This document shows, one piece after another, positions 1-6,255 of a stretch of DNA of 6,991 nucleotides. The notes beneath the pieces were generated by a model, which saw only the letters and a list, made by a program, of their open reading frames with translations, did no database searches and was not told the origin of the DNA. The stretch's first letter is position 1, and each line of letters opens with the position of its first letter. Made by a program: the position numbers and the translations under genes. This stretch comes from a bacterium. Lineage in GTDB: Bacteria > RBG-13-66-14. Location: assembly GCA_021107695.1 (NCBI GenBank), contig JAIOSI010000056.1:1-6991 (forward strand), read 5' to 3'.

Positions 1-1451
1 CGACGGTGATGCAGTCGGTAGTGAAGAAGGGCTTTGCGGCTCGCTATGGTGGCGAGGAGTTGGTACTGGTGCTGCCGGGAGCGAGCCTGCGGGAAGCTGC
101 TCAACAGGCAGAGAAAGCCAGAGCAAGGCTGGCTGACAGTAGTATTCCCGTACCGGAGCGTGAGCTTAGCTTCCAGATGACCGCCAGCTTCGGTGTCTCG
201 GAATCGGGCAGGCACGGTGATTCACCACTGAAGCTGATTACCGCCGCCGACGAAGCACTCTACGCCGCCAAAGAAAAAGGACGCAACGCCGTCTATCTGG
301 CAGGTAAACCGCCAGCTTGTTTTAGTTCACCCCGGAAGCTAAACATTTCGACGGAATCAACGAAGCAAGGCTCCAATGAGGCTGGCACCAAGCTGGTCGA
401 GCATCCTCCTAAAAAGCGAGACGAAGAACGCCGCAAGCCAAAGTCGCCGCCTCTCCCAAACATCAGCAAAAAGCCGGAATCGAAAAGAGTCATCAGCAAC
501 ACCTCCCGGCTGCGCGAGCGACTGGCTTCGGTAAAAGCCGTCGGAGCCTATAACCTCACCCGGAACGACCGCCTGCCCTTTAGCCGCCTCTGTCCCTCTC
601 CCTACGCGGTTGACTTCAAGGGCGAGGAACTCTTCGTCATCGACTTCCATCGTTCACAGGTACACAGCCTCTCGTCAAGGCAGCTAAAACAGGTTCTGCT
701 GGGGCGGGGTCAACGCCTGGCGATAAAGACAATCTCTGGTTCGCTGCGTGGTCCGGTTGCCGTAACCCGGGATGACCTCGGCTACCTCTGCGTTCTCGAC
801 AGCCAGAACCACGAGGTGCGTAAGTTCAGCAATGACGGCACGCCGGGGCGGATTTACGGTGGGATAGGCAACGGGCGTGGCGAGCTTTCTCGCCCCCAGG
901 ATGTGGTTCACGATGGCGAAAAGCTTATCATCGCCGATATGGACAATCGGCGCATCCAGGCGTATGGTTTTTCAAAGCGGGTGGAGTTCGAGGTCGGCCT
1001 ACAGTCGCATAGCGGCGGAGTAATGCCAAAGCCAGAAAAGCTGGCTCTGGCGACCGATGGACGGATTTACGTTCTGGACACCGCCAACAGCCGGATTGTG
1101 GTCTATTCCAACGCTGGCGAGTACCAAAGTGAACTGACCGACTACGGTTCTCGCCTGGGTCAGCTTCGCTCTCCGGTTGACCTGACCGTTACCGACGAGG
1201 GTGTGCTGGTGGTCGCCGAGGGCGGCGATAACAACCGTCTTCAGTTCTTCGATCTTGATCTCAACTCACTGGGCAAGCTGGAGCTGGGAGCGGTGCTATT
1301 CAACAAGCATCGACTCTCTCCGCTGGCACCGACCCGTCGTAACGAACCAAATGTACAGTCGCTGCGCCCGGGTTCCCTGGCGGGGAACACGCTGAACGAG
1401 CTTTACCTGATTGACCAGAACACCAGCAGCATCTTTCTGCTGGAAATCTAA
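1..1451 (+). CDS. GGDEF domain - NHL beta-propeller fusion protein (5' end outside window)
   Basis: This is the 3' part of a gene whose frame is open to the window edge; the GTG at 6 is most likely an internal Val, since the sequence there is already inside a GGDEF domain. Numbering from that codon, R13-Y-G-G-E-E-L19 is the active-site loop (family consensus GG[D/E]EF, here Leu for Phe). The domain ends with 'TASFGVSE' and 'ADEALYAAKEKGRNAV' near residue 97. Such domains usually make cyclic di-GMP from GTP. The RxxD inhibitory site expected just before the loop reads VKKG, so product inhibition there is probably absent. Residues about 100-185 form a Lys/Pro/Ser-rich linker with no hydrophobic segment. 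Residues about 198-481 hold five or six NHL-like blades (for example 'RPQDVV..IIADMDNRRIQAY' and 'YVLDTANSRIVVY'). With no visible membrane segment between them, both domains should share a compartment, probably the cytoplasm. The propeller ligand is unknown. TAA stop. Confidence 0.85.
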   Translation, partial: TVMQSVVKKGFAARYGGEELVLVLPGASLREAAQQAEKARARLADSSIPVPERELSFQMTASFGVSESGRHGDSPLKLITAADEALYAAKEKGRNAVYLAGKPPACFSSPRKLNISTESTKQGSNEAGTKLVEHPPKKRDEERRKPKSPPLPNISKKPESKRVISNTSRLRERLASVKAVGAYNLTRNDRLPFSRLCPSPYAVDFKGEELFVIDFHRSQVHSLSSRQLKQVLLGRGQRLAIKTISGSLRGPVAVTRDDLGYLCVLDSQNHEVRKFSNDGTPGRIYGGIGNGRGELSRPQDVVHDGEKLIIADMDNRRIQAYGFSKRVEFEVGLQSHSGGVMPKPEKLALATDGRIYVLDTANSRIVVYSNAGEYQSELTDYGSRLGQLRSPVDLTVTDEGVLVVAEGGDNNRLQFFDLDLNSLGKLELGAVLFNKHRLSPLAPTRRNEPNVQSLRPGSLAGNTLNELYLIDQNTSSIFLLEI

Positions 1452-1459
1452 GGTTACAC

Positions 1460-1478
1460 CATAATCGAGCCAATTATG
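1460..1478 (+). promoter_or_regulatory. Small inverted repeat covering the mutS start codon
   Basis: CATAAT (1460-1465) and ATTATG (1473-1478) are exact reverse complements separated by 7 nt. In RNA they could form a 6-bp, AU-rich hairpin whose 3' arm contains the mutS ATG. It is weak, and could be chance. If it forms it would lower initiation unless ribosomes arriving from the upstream gene keep it open. Confidence 0.25.
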
Positions 1479-2258
1479 CCAAAGAAGAAATCAGAATCCT
1501 CATCATCGCCGCCGCCTCCAACGCCGATGATGCGGCAGTTCAACGCGATGAAGGAGCGGTATCCCGCCTATCTCCTCCTCTTTCGGATGGGCGACTTCTA
1601 CGAAACCTTCGGCGAGGATGCCGTCGTCGCCTCGGAGATTCTCGGCATCACCCTGACCAGCCGGAACAAAGGCAAGGAAGACGCGATTCCCCTCGCTGGA
1701 ATCCCGATCAAGGCTCTCGATACCTATCTGCCAAAGCTTCTGGCGGCGGGAAGGTACGTGGCTCTCGCTGAACAACTGGAAGACCCGGCGCAGGCGAAGG
1801 GACTGGTCGAGCGGGGTGTGGTGCGACTCTACACACCGGGAACTATCTATGAAGACGAACTACTGCCCGATAGTGAAACCAGCTATCTGGCGGCGTTGAC
1901 CGAAGGTCGCCGGGGCTATGGACTGGCGTTGACAGAGCTTTCCACCGGAGAGCTGCTGCTGGCGGAGTTCACCGGAGCCGATGCCAGGGACAGAGCGTTG
2001 GCGGAGGTCATCCGGCGTAGCCCCCGTGAACTGCTGCTTCCCGAAGCGGTGGGGCATCTGCGGGGAAGTCTGGAGCGGAGCATTCCGGTTACCCTGCGTG
2101 GAGATAATGAGTTCAGTCAACCATCGGCGAGTCGCCGCCTGCGGGACTTCTTCTCCGTTACGAGCCTGGCGAGTTTTGGCGTTGAGGAGATGAAGCTGGC
2201 GGGGTGCGCCGCCGGGGGGATTCTAGCTTATCTTGAAGAAACGCAGCTGGGCAATTAG
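1476..2258 (+). CDS. mutS: MutS N-terminal fragment: mismatch-recognition and connector domains
   Basis: This is what conventional translation gives: 260 residues ending at TAG. Domain I (about residues 17-130) has 'MMRQFNAMKERYP', the 'RMGDFYETF' loop whose Phe and Glu contact the mismatched base in characterised MutS, 'LAGIPIKALDTYLPKL', 'ALAEQLEDP' and 'VVRLYTPGTI'. Connector domain II follows (about 131-255), ending at 'ILAYLEETQLGN'. The fragment has no dimer interface and no ATPase, so alone it should not support mismatch repair. It might at most bind DNA weakly. Start chosen at ATG 1476 because it is the first in-frame ATG after the previous gene; ATG codons at residues 18-19 are alternatives that would drop the low-complexity leader. 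Confidence 0.85.
   Translation: MPKKKSESSSSPPPPTPMMRQFNAMKERYPAYLLLFRMGDFYETFGEDAVVASEILGITLTSRNKGKEDAIPLAGIPIKALDTYLPKLLAAGRYVALAEQLEDPAQAKGLVERGVVRLYTPGTIYEDELLPDSETSYLAALTEGRRGYGLALTELSTGELLLAEFTGADARDRALAEVIRRSPRELLLPEAVGHLRGSLERSIPVTLRGDNEFSQPSASRRLRDFFSVTSLASFGVEEMKLAGCAAGGILAYLEETQLGN
2256..2258 (+). other. In-frame amber (TAG) codon inside mutS
   Basis: The reading around it is GGC AAT TAG CTC AAG, encoding 'TQLGN' stop 'LKLRPP'. Aligned from memory to E. coli MutS ('DTQRTTLPHI'), the stop falls without gaps on a position that is usually Leu. A single substitution from TTG (Leu) or CAG (Gln) would create it. The base after the stop is C, which is not the strongest termination context. 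It may be a mutation, an assembly or sequencing error, or a readthrough site. Confidence 0.9.
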
Positions 2259-4106
2259 CTCAAGCTCCGTCCTCCACAGCCTTTAACCGCCGACGAGTTT
2301 CTGCGCCTCGACCCGGCAACCGTAGATAGCCTGGAGCTTGTCAGCTCCGCCGGAGACCGAAGCAGCAGCAAACGGAGCCTCTCGGCTCTTCTCGACCGCT
2401 GCCTCACTCCGCCGGGAAAGCGACTGCTCCGTCGCTGGCTGATTGCCCCGCTGGCGCGGCTGAACCCAATCCTGACCCGCCAGGCGGTTATCGCAGAGCT
2501 GGTGGAGCATCCCCGACTCAGGGAGAGCTTGCGTAACGAGCAGTTGGGAATGGGAGACCTTGAACGCTCGCTGGGGCGGCTTTCGCTCAGGCGCGCCTTC
2601 CCCCGCGACCTGGTTCTGATTCGTAATGCCCTGCGCCGATTGCCGAAGCTGCGCGAGTTCATCGCTCAACTCAAAGACGATGCCTGGGCAGAGTTCCTCA
2701 GCGGCTTCCAGTTAGCTACAGAACCACTGGAGCTGCTGGAGCAGGCTCTGGTTGAGGATCCGGGCAAGGTCGGTTCCGGTGGTGTCATTAACCGCGGTTA
2801 TAATCAACGCCTCGACGAAGCCGAGGCGCAGCTGCAAGAGGCAGAGCAGTGGCTCCGTGAGCTGCAAAAGAGCGAACGGGAGCGCACCGGAATCCACGGG
2901 CTGAAGGTTGGCTTCAACCGGGTCTTCGGTTACTACATCGAAGTCCAGCGCAGCAAGGCGGAGCTGGTTCCCGCCGAGTATCAGCGCAAGCAGACCCTCG
3001 TCGCCGCCGAGCGGTTCATTACCCCGGAGTTGAAAGAGAAAGAGGCGGTAATCGCCCGGGGTCGGGAGCATCTCTCCGGGCTGGAGGCGAACCTCTTCCG
3101 CGAGCTTGTCGATAAACTGACCCACTGGCTGGAGCCGCTGACGGCTCTCTCCGCTGCTCTGGCAAGGCTCGATGCCGCTGGCAGTCTGGCGGAGGTCGCC
3201 GCACTGGGTGGCTGGGCTCAACCGACCCTCGACAACAGCGGCGAAATGACTCTCGTCTCAGGTCGGCATCCCTTGGTGGAACGCTGGAGCAAGGAGCCTT
3301 TCGTTCCTAACGATTGTCGCTTTGGCAGCGACGAACGACGGCTGATGGTGCTGACCGGTCCGAACATGGCGGGTAAGTCCACCTACCTGCGCCAGGTCGG
3401 TCTGATGGTCATTCTGGCGCAGATGGGTTCCTTCGTTCCGGCGGGTCGTCTGCGCCTCGGTCTGGTTGATGCTATCTTTACCCGGGTCGGCGCGGCTGAT
3501 GACATCGCCCGGGGGCTTTCCACCTTTATGGTAGAGATGACCGAGACCGCACGGATCGTTAACTGTGCTACCGGGCGGAGCCTGCTGCTCCTCGACGAGG
3601 TCGGACGGGGAACCAGCACCTCCGACGGCGTGGCAATCGCCTGGGCGGTGGCGGAGTACCTGCACAACTCGCCACGCCTCGGTGCAAGGACAATCTTTGC
3701 CACCCATTACCACGAGCTTATTCAACTGGTAAAGAGCCTGCCTGCCTGCTTTAATGAGCAGATGGCAATCAGTGATAGCGGCGGGGAAATCCGCTTTCTC
3801 CACCAGGTAAAGCCGGGAGCCGCCACCAGCAGCTACGGCGTTCACGTTGCCCAGCTGGCTGGCTTGCCAAAGACGGTCATCCGTCGTGCCAATGCCCTTC
3901 TTCGACAGTTTGAAAATGAACAGGTCATTGCCCCCAGCCCTCAGCTTTCTATTAGTGTTATTGAGGACGAGGCTATCGATCATAGTTGGCTGGCAGGGGA
4001 GCTGCGTTCGATAAAACCAGAAAGCCTGACCCCGCTGTCCGCGCTCAACCTGATTTCGCAGTGGCATGAGCGTTTAACAGATAACTCATTGCCTGACGAT
4101 GAGTAA
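2259..4106 (+). CDS. mutS: MutS C-terminal part: core, clamp, ATPase and C-terminal domains
   Basis: The frame stays open and conserved immediately after the TAG ('FLRLDPATVDSLEL', then 'SALLDRCLTPPGKRLLRRWL'), which is the start of core domain III. It continues through the clamp ('ERERTGIHGLKVGFN'), the ABC-type ATPase (Walker A at 3357-3383, Walker B Asp-Glu at 3594-3599) and the dimerising helix-turn-helix end. 'QLSIS' at residues 823-827 is near the usual place of the beta-clamp-binding motif and resembles it imperfectly. No ATG lies between the TAG and 2501. The first plausible separate start is GTG 2502, which has no convincing ribosome site and would remove about 80 conserved core residues. 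A separate downstream gene is therefore a poor explanation. This stretch is best read as the rest of one mutS frame. Confidence 0.8.
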   Translation, partial: LKLRPPQPLTADEFLRLDPATVDSLELVSSAGDRSSSKRSLSALLDRCLTPPGKRLLRRWLIAPLARLNPILTRQAVIAELVEHPRLRESLRNEQLGMGDLERSLGRLSLRRAFPRDLVLIRNALRRLPKLREFIAQLKDDAWAEFLSGFQLATEPLELLEQALVEDPGKVGSGGVINRGYNQRLDEAEAQLQEAEQWLRELQKSERERTGIHGLKVGFNRVFGYYIEVQRSKAELVPAEYQRKQTLVAAERFITPELKEKEAVIARGREHLSGLEANLFRELVDKLTHWLEPLTALSAALARLDAAGSLAEVAALGGWAQPTLDNSGEMTLVSGRHPLVERWSKEPFVPNDCRFGSDERRLMVLTGPNMAGKSTYLRQVGLMVILAQMGSFVPAGRLRLGLVDAIFTRVGAADDIARGLSTFMVEMTETARIVNCATGRSLLLLDEVGRGTSTSDGVAIAWAVAEYLHNSPRLGARTIFATHYHELIQLVKSLPACFNEQMAISDSGGEIRFLHQVKPGAATSSYGVHVAQLAGLPKTVIRRANALLRQFENEQVIAPSPQLSISVIEDEAIDHSWLAGELRSIKPESLTPLSALNLISQWHERLTDNSLPDDE

Positions 4107-4130
4107 CGATTACGTTTCTACCGCAAAACT

Positions 4131-4136
4131 GGAGAA
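4131..4136 (+). promoter_or_regulatory. Ribosome binding site of the HD-domain gene
   Basis: GGAGAA lies a few bases before ATG 4140, in the 33-nt gap after mutS. This good match fixes the start of the downstream gene and contrasts with the weak site in front of mutS. Confidence 0.7.
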
Positions 4137-4139
4137 AAG

Positions 4140-5123
4140 ATGCTGGAAATATCCCCGCTGATTGATTCTATCCGCCTGGCGGATTCCGGTCCGATTAAGT
4201 ATCAAGGATTTATGCTGGTGCAGGAGCGCAGCCGACGAATATCCCGGCGGGGCGATCCTTTCCTCACGTTGCGCCTTGCAGACAGCTCTGCCCATATTCA
4301 GGCGGTGCTGTTCTCCAACCATAACTCCTTCGCCCTGGCTGCCGACCCCGAAGTAATCTATGTCGCTGTGCGGGGAGTCATCGAAAAGAACGATAAGTAT
4401 GGTACGCAACTGCGGATTGACGAGATTCGTGAGGTGCGCGATGATGACCGGGAGCGGGGTTTTGATGAAGAGCTGCTCCAGCCCACAACACCCTACGACA
4501 TTGACGTTCTCTGGGACGAGCTGATCGAGATGAGTGAGGCAATCGGCGACGAGAAGCTCCGCGAGGCGGTGCTGGCTCTCTTTACCGAGAACGAAGAGAT
4601 GATTCGCCGCTGGCCGGCGGCAACCCGGGTGCATCAGGCGTATCTCGGTGGTCTGCTGGAGCATACGGTCATGGTGGCAAGGGACGCGCTCTACTTTGCC
4701 CAGAAGTATCCAGAGCTGCATCACGACCTCCTCCTCGCCGGAGCGTTGCTCCATGACATCGGTAAGCTCACCGAGATCAACGCCCGCCCGCCTTACGACT
4801 TTACCGACGACGGACGGCTGATCGGGCATATCGTGCTGGGGGCGCAGCTGGCGCGGAGCTTTGCCGAAGAGTATGAGGTTGACGAAGAGCTGGTCAAACA
4901 CCTGGAACATCTGATTCTAAGCCACCACGGCAAACACGAGTACGGCGCGGCAAGCCTGCCCAAGACCCGTGAGGCACTGGTGCTGCACCATATCGACAAC
5001 ATTGACGCGAAGCTGGCGATTTACCGCCGCCATGTTACCGAGGATGCCAACCCCGGAAGCTGGACGGAGCGTGCCTGGTGGTTTGATAATCAATCCCTCT
5101 GGAAGGGTAAGCTGCCGGAGTAG
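4140..5123 (+). CDS. YhaM/CBF1-like 3'-5' exonuclease (OB-fold plus HD domain)
   Basis: The 327 residues match the length and layout of the YhaM family (B. subtilis YhaM is about 314 residues), metal-dependent exonucleases that degrade RNA, and in some cases DNA, from the 3' end. Residues about 18-100 resemble an OB-fold nucleic-acid-binding domain ('PFLTLRLADSSAHIQAVLF', 'VAVRGVIEKNDKYG'). The HD phosphohydrolase domain follows with its metal ligands in order: H175 in 'GLLEHTVMVA', H205-D206 in 'LLHDIGKLTE', a His in 'IGHIVLG', H262-H263 in 'LSHHGKHEYG', and D286/D289 in 'HHIDNIDAKL'. All expected catalytic residues are visible. No signal peptide or membrane segment is seen, so it is cytoplasmic. 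It is probably cotranscribed with mutS, which hints at but does not prove a role in nucleic-acid maintenance. A plain HD nuclease or phosphohydrolase of other specificity remains possible. Stop is TAG. Confidence 0.85.
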   Translation: MLEISPLIDSIRLADSGPIKYQGFMLVQERSRRISRRGDPFLTLRLADSSAHIQAVLFSNHNSFALAADPEVIYVAVRGVIEKNDKYGTQLRIDEIREVRDDDRERGFDEELLQPTTPYDIDVLWDELIEMSEAIGDEKLREAVLALFTENEEMIRRWPAATRVHQAYLGGLLEHTVMVARDALYFAQKYPELHHDLLLAGALLHDIGKLTEINARPPYDFTDDGRLIGHIVLGAQLARSFAEEYEVDEELVKHLEHLILSHHGKHEYGAASLPKTREALVLHHIDNIDAKLAIYRRHVTEDANPGSWTERAWWFDNQSLWKGKLPE

Positions 5124-5143
5124 AAATTTGATCAACGGGTAGA

Positions 5144-5161
5144 GGCGTATTGCAATACGCC
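5144..5161. repeat. Perfect 18-bp palindrome, REP/MITE-like element
   Basis: GGCGTATTGCAATACGCC is its own exact reverse complement, sitting in the 58-nt gap between the HD gene and the next gene. It is flanked by GGGTAGA and CTGCGGC. It resembles the dispersed palindromic element of the GTAGGGGCGTATTGCAATACGCCC type that I recall from several bacterial genomes. Only one copy is in this window, so repeat status is inferred. No T-tract follows, so it is not a typical terminator. It could act as an mRNA stem between the two genes or as a dyad binding site. Confidence 0.5.
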
Positions 5162-5170
5162 CTGCGGCAG

Positions 5171-5176
5171 AGAGGA
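5171..5176 (+). promoter_or_regulatory. Ribosome binding site of the DUF6504-like gene
   Basis: AGAGGA is spaced 5 nt before ATG 5182, just downstream of the palindrome. It supports this start over later internal ones. Confidence 0.6.
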
Positions 5177-5181
5177 ACCCG

Positions 5182-5487
5182 ATGGGCGAAAGACTGATTG
5201 CCGAGACGATTACACCAGTCGAGGGCAGCTTTGACACCGCCGGAATGGCTCGTGGTGAGCCGGGGCTGCCCGGTCGGTTCCGTTGGCGGGGTGATGAGTA
5301 CATCGTCGCCGAGGTTCTCGATCAACACAAAGAGACCGGTCCCTGCACCCACGGCAGCGGCGAGCGTTATCTGCGGCGGCATCATTATCACCTCCGCACC
5401 ACCGAGGGGCTGGAAATGAAGCTCTGCTTTGAGCGCAGTGGTCGCTCCGGCAAACCTCGCTGGTTGCTGATGCGGATAGTGGAGTAG
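5182..5487 (+). CDS. Small conserved protein, DUF6504-like
   Basis: This is a 101-residue protein of unknown function. It has no signal peptide, membrane segment or obvious catalytic motif. It looks beta-rich: 'ITPVEGSFDT' near the start, 'RFRWRGDEYIVAEVLD' at about 35-50, then 'RHHYHLRTTEGLEMKLCFER' split over two predicted strands, and a C-terminal 'WLLMRIVE'. The 'FRWRG..Y.V.EVLD' pattern followed by an 'R..T..G...L..' strand fits the DUF6504 family as I remember it. A run 'ETGPCTHGSGERY' in the middle looks specific to a deltaproteobacterial branch. Conserved Cys and His residues are scattered, without a clear metal site. It is last in the plus-strand group. It ends in TAG, with a second in-frame stop (TAA 5503-5505) five codons later. 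Function cannot be assigned; family call moderate. Confidence 0.7.
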   Translation: MGERLIAETITPVEGSFDTAGMARGEPGLPGRFRWRGDEYIVAEVLDQHKETGPCTHGSGERYLRRHHYHLRTTEGLEMKLCFERSGRSGKPRWLLMRIVE

Positions 5488-5504
5488 TTTGCCGAAAAAT
5501 ACTA

Positions 5505-5528
5505 AAAGGACAGCCTCGGCTGTCCTTT
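5505..5528. terminator. Bidirectional rho-independent terminator between convergent groups
   Basis: AAAGGACAGC (5505-5514) pairs with GCTGTCCTTT (5519-5528) over 10 perfect base pairs around a CTCG tetraloop. On the plus strand the stem runs into TTTCTTATATT. On the minus strand it is followed by TTTTAGTATTTTT. It sits 17 nt after the plus-strand group stop and about 37 nt after the end of the minus-strand pgeF gene, where both groups need to end. The minus-strand U-tract is the stronger one. Confidence 0.85.
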
Positions 5529-5565
5529 CTTATATTAACAGGTATCCAAAGAATAGGCTTGATGT

Positions 5566-6255
5566 TTACAGTTGCGCCTCAGGGAGCATCACTCCGGAAA
5601 CCAATCGTCCTCGTTCGTCTCCACCACGGTAAGAGAAGTAGCGTTTCTGATGGCAGAGGGTACACTGCCCTCGCTTCTGGACACGGTGAAACTCGACACC
5701 ATAGCGAAAAAGCTGGTCGGTAATCAGGCCGGGCAGGTCGAGGTGGGATTTCCCCTCTTTTTCGGAGACGTACTCTGCTCCCCAGCGTTCGCTGAAGTTT
5801 GTTGCCAGCTCGTCGGAAACCTCGTAGCAACAGGAGCCGATAGAGGGTCCCAAGGCGACGTGGAGTTCCTTGGGCTGAATTCCAAAGCGATTATAAAGGT
5901 GGGAGAGAGCCGAACGGACGACGTTGTTATAAACCCCGCGCCAGCCAGCGTGAATCGCCGCCACCACTCTGCTCTTTTCATCGGCAAGCAGAATCGGTAC
6001 GCAGTCCGCCGTCAGCACCACCACAGCCAGGCTACGCCGATTGGTTACAATGGCATCAGCCTTTGGGTAGGGGGTCTCCGTTGCCCTCTGAGCAAAGTAA
6101 ACCTCCGTGCCGTGTACCTGCTCCAGGCGGGCGAACTCCGCCTTCAGCGAAGCCTTAGCCAGCAGCCAGCGGGCGGGGTCGAGGGGGTCAAAGCTGGGGG
6201 GATCCCGGCGGGTAGTGGTAAAGGCAATCGCCGGACCGAGGGTGTATAGACTCAT
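5566..6255 (-). CDS. pgeF: Purine nucleoside phosphorylase / peptidoglycan-editing factor family protein (PgeF/YfiH, multicopper oxidase fold)
   Basis: 229 residues, close to the family norm (E. coli YfiH about 243). Members have been described as polyphenol oxidases (laccase-like), as purine nucleoside phosphorylase/adenosine deaminase enzymes, and in E. coli as a factor that prevents wrong amino acids in peptidoglycan; which applies here cannot be told from sequence. The three metal-site residues are all present: H48 in 'EQVHGTEV', C85 in 'TADCVPIL' and H102 in 'IHAGWRG'. Also typical are 'ALGPSIGSCCYEVSDE', 'CTLCHQKRYFSYRGGDERGR' and 'DLPGLITDQL'. The N-terminus is short and lacks the usual 'GGVS..slNl' loop. 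Start: ATG 6255-6253 overlaps the upstream gene's TGA (ATGA), with GAGGT about 7 nt before it, so translation is probably coupled. Stop is TAA. Cytoplasmic; no signal peptide. Confidence 0.92.
   Translation of the reverse strand: MSLYTLGPAIAFTTTRRDPPSFDPLDPARWLLAKASLKAEFARLEQVHGTEVYFAQRATETPYPKADAIVTNRRSLAVVVLTADCVPILLADEKSRVVAAIHAGWRGVYNNVVRSALSHLYNRFGIQPKELHVALGPSIGSCCYEVSDELATNFSERWGAEYVSEKEGKSHLDLPGLITDQLFRYGVEFHRVQKRGQCTLCHQKRYFSYRGGDERGRLVSGVMLPEAQL

Larger units (their letters stand above)
1476..4106 (+). pseudogene. mutS: DNA mismatch repair protein MutS, full-length frame interrupted by one in-frame TAG
   Basis: MutS recognises mismatches and small loops and, as an ATP-driven sliding clamp, recruits MutL. 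The frame from ATG 1476 to TAA 4104-4106 is 877 codons, normal for the family (about 850-880), with every domain in order and no frameshift. The only defect is TAG at 2256-2258 (codon 261). Seen in sequence: mismatch-reading F41-Y-E43; 'GFNRVFGYYIEV' in the core/clamp near residue 479; Walker A GPNMAGKST at 628-636; 'FTRVGAADDIARG' switch region; Walker B with D707-E708 then 'VGRGTST'; 'ATHYHEL' at 742-748; and the C-terminal helix 'LTPLSALNLI' from 851. The first 17 residues are a Lys/Ser/Pro tract of low complexity. It lies 24 nt after the GGDEF-NHL gene with only a weak GAG as ribosome site. Conservation after the stop points to a recent mutation, a sequence error or readthrough rather than long decay. 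Typed as pseudogene because conventional translation gives no full protein. Confidence 0.9.

Noticed and set aside
2256..2258. Pyrrolysine insertion at the mutS TAG
   Set aside because: Known pyrrolysine proteins are mainly methylamine methyltransferases, the position is not catalytic in MutS, and TAG also ends two other genes here. Kept only as a check in the amber finding.
3258..4067. Long open frame (269 codons) on the minus strand opposite the mutS ATPase region
   Set aside because: It is antisense to highly conserved MutS motifs, its protein shows no recognisable domain, and high-GC codon bias commonly opens the opposite frame.
2502..4106. Independent downstream gene starting at GTG 2502 (split mutS or MutS2-like gene)
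   Set aside because: The frame is the same as upstream and conserved core-domain sequence runs without a break from 2259. GTG 2502 has no convincing ribosome site and sits in the middle of a conserved helix. One interrupted mutS explains it better.
4110..4910. 266-codon minus-strand frame opposite the HD-domain gene
   Set aside because: The plus strand encodes a complete HD/OB-fold protein with all metal ligands and a good ribosome site. The antisense product has no family resemblance.
5144..5161. Palindrome as a rho-independent terminator for the HD gene
   Set aside because: No T-tract follows on either strand. The downstream gene has its own ribosome site close by on the same strand.
5572..6249. 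225-codon plus-strand frame opposite pgeF
   Set aside because: pgeF carries all family motifs on the minus strand and its boundaries are explained by coupling. The plus-strand frame lies beyond the terminator without a promoter or ribosome site.
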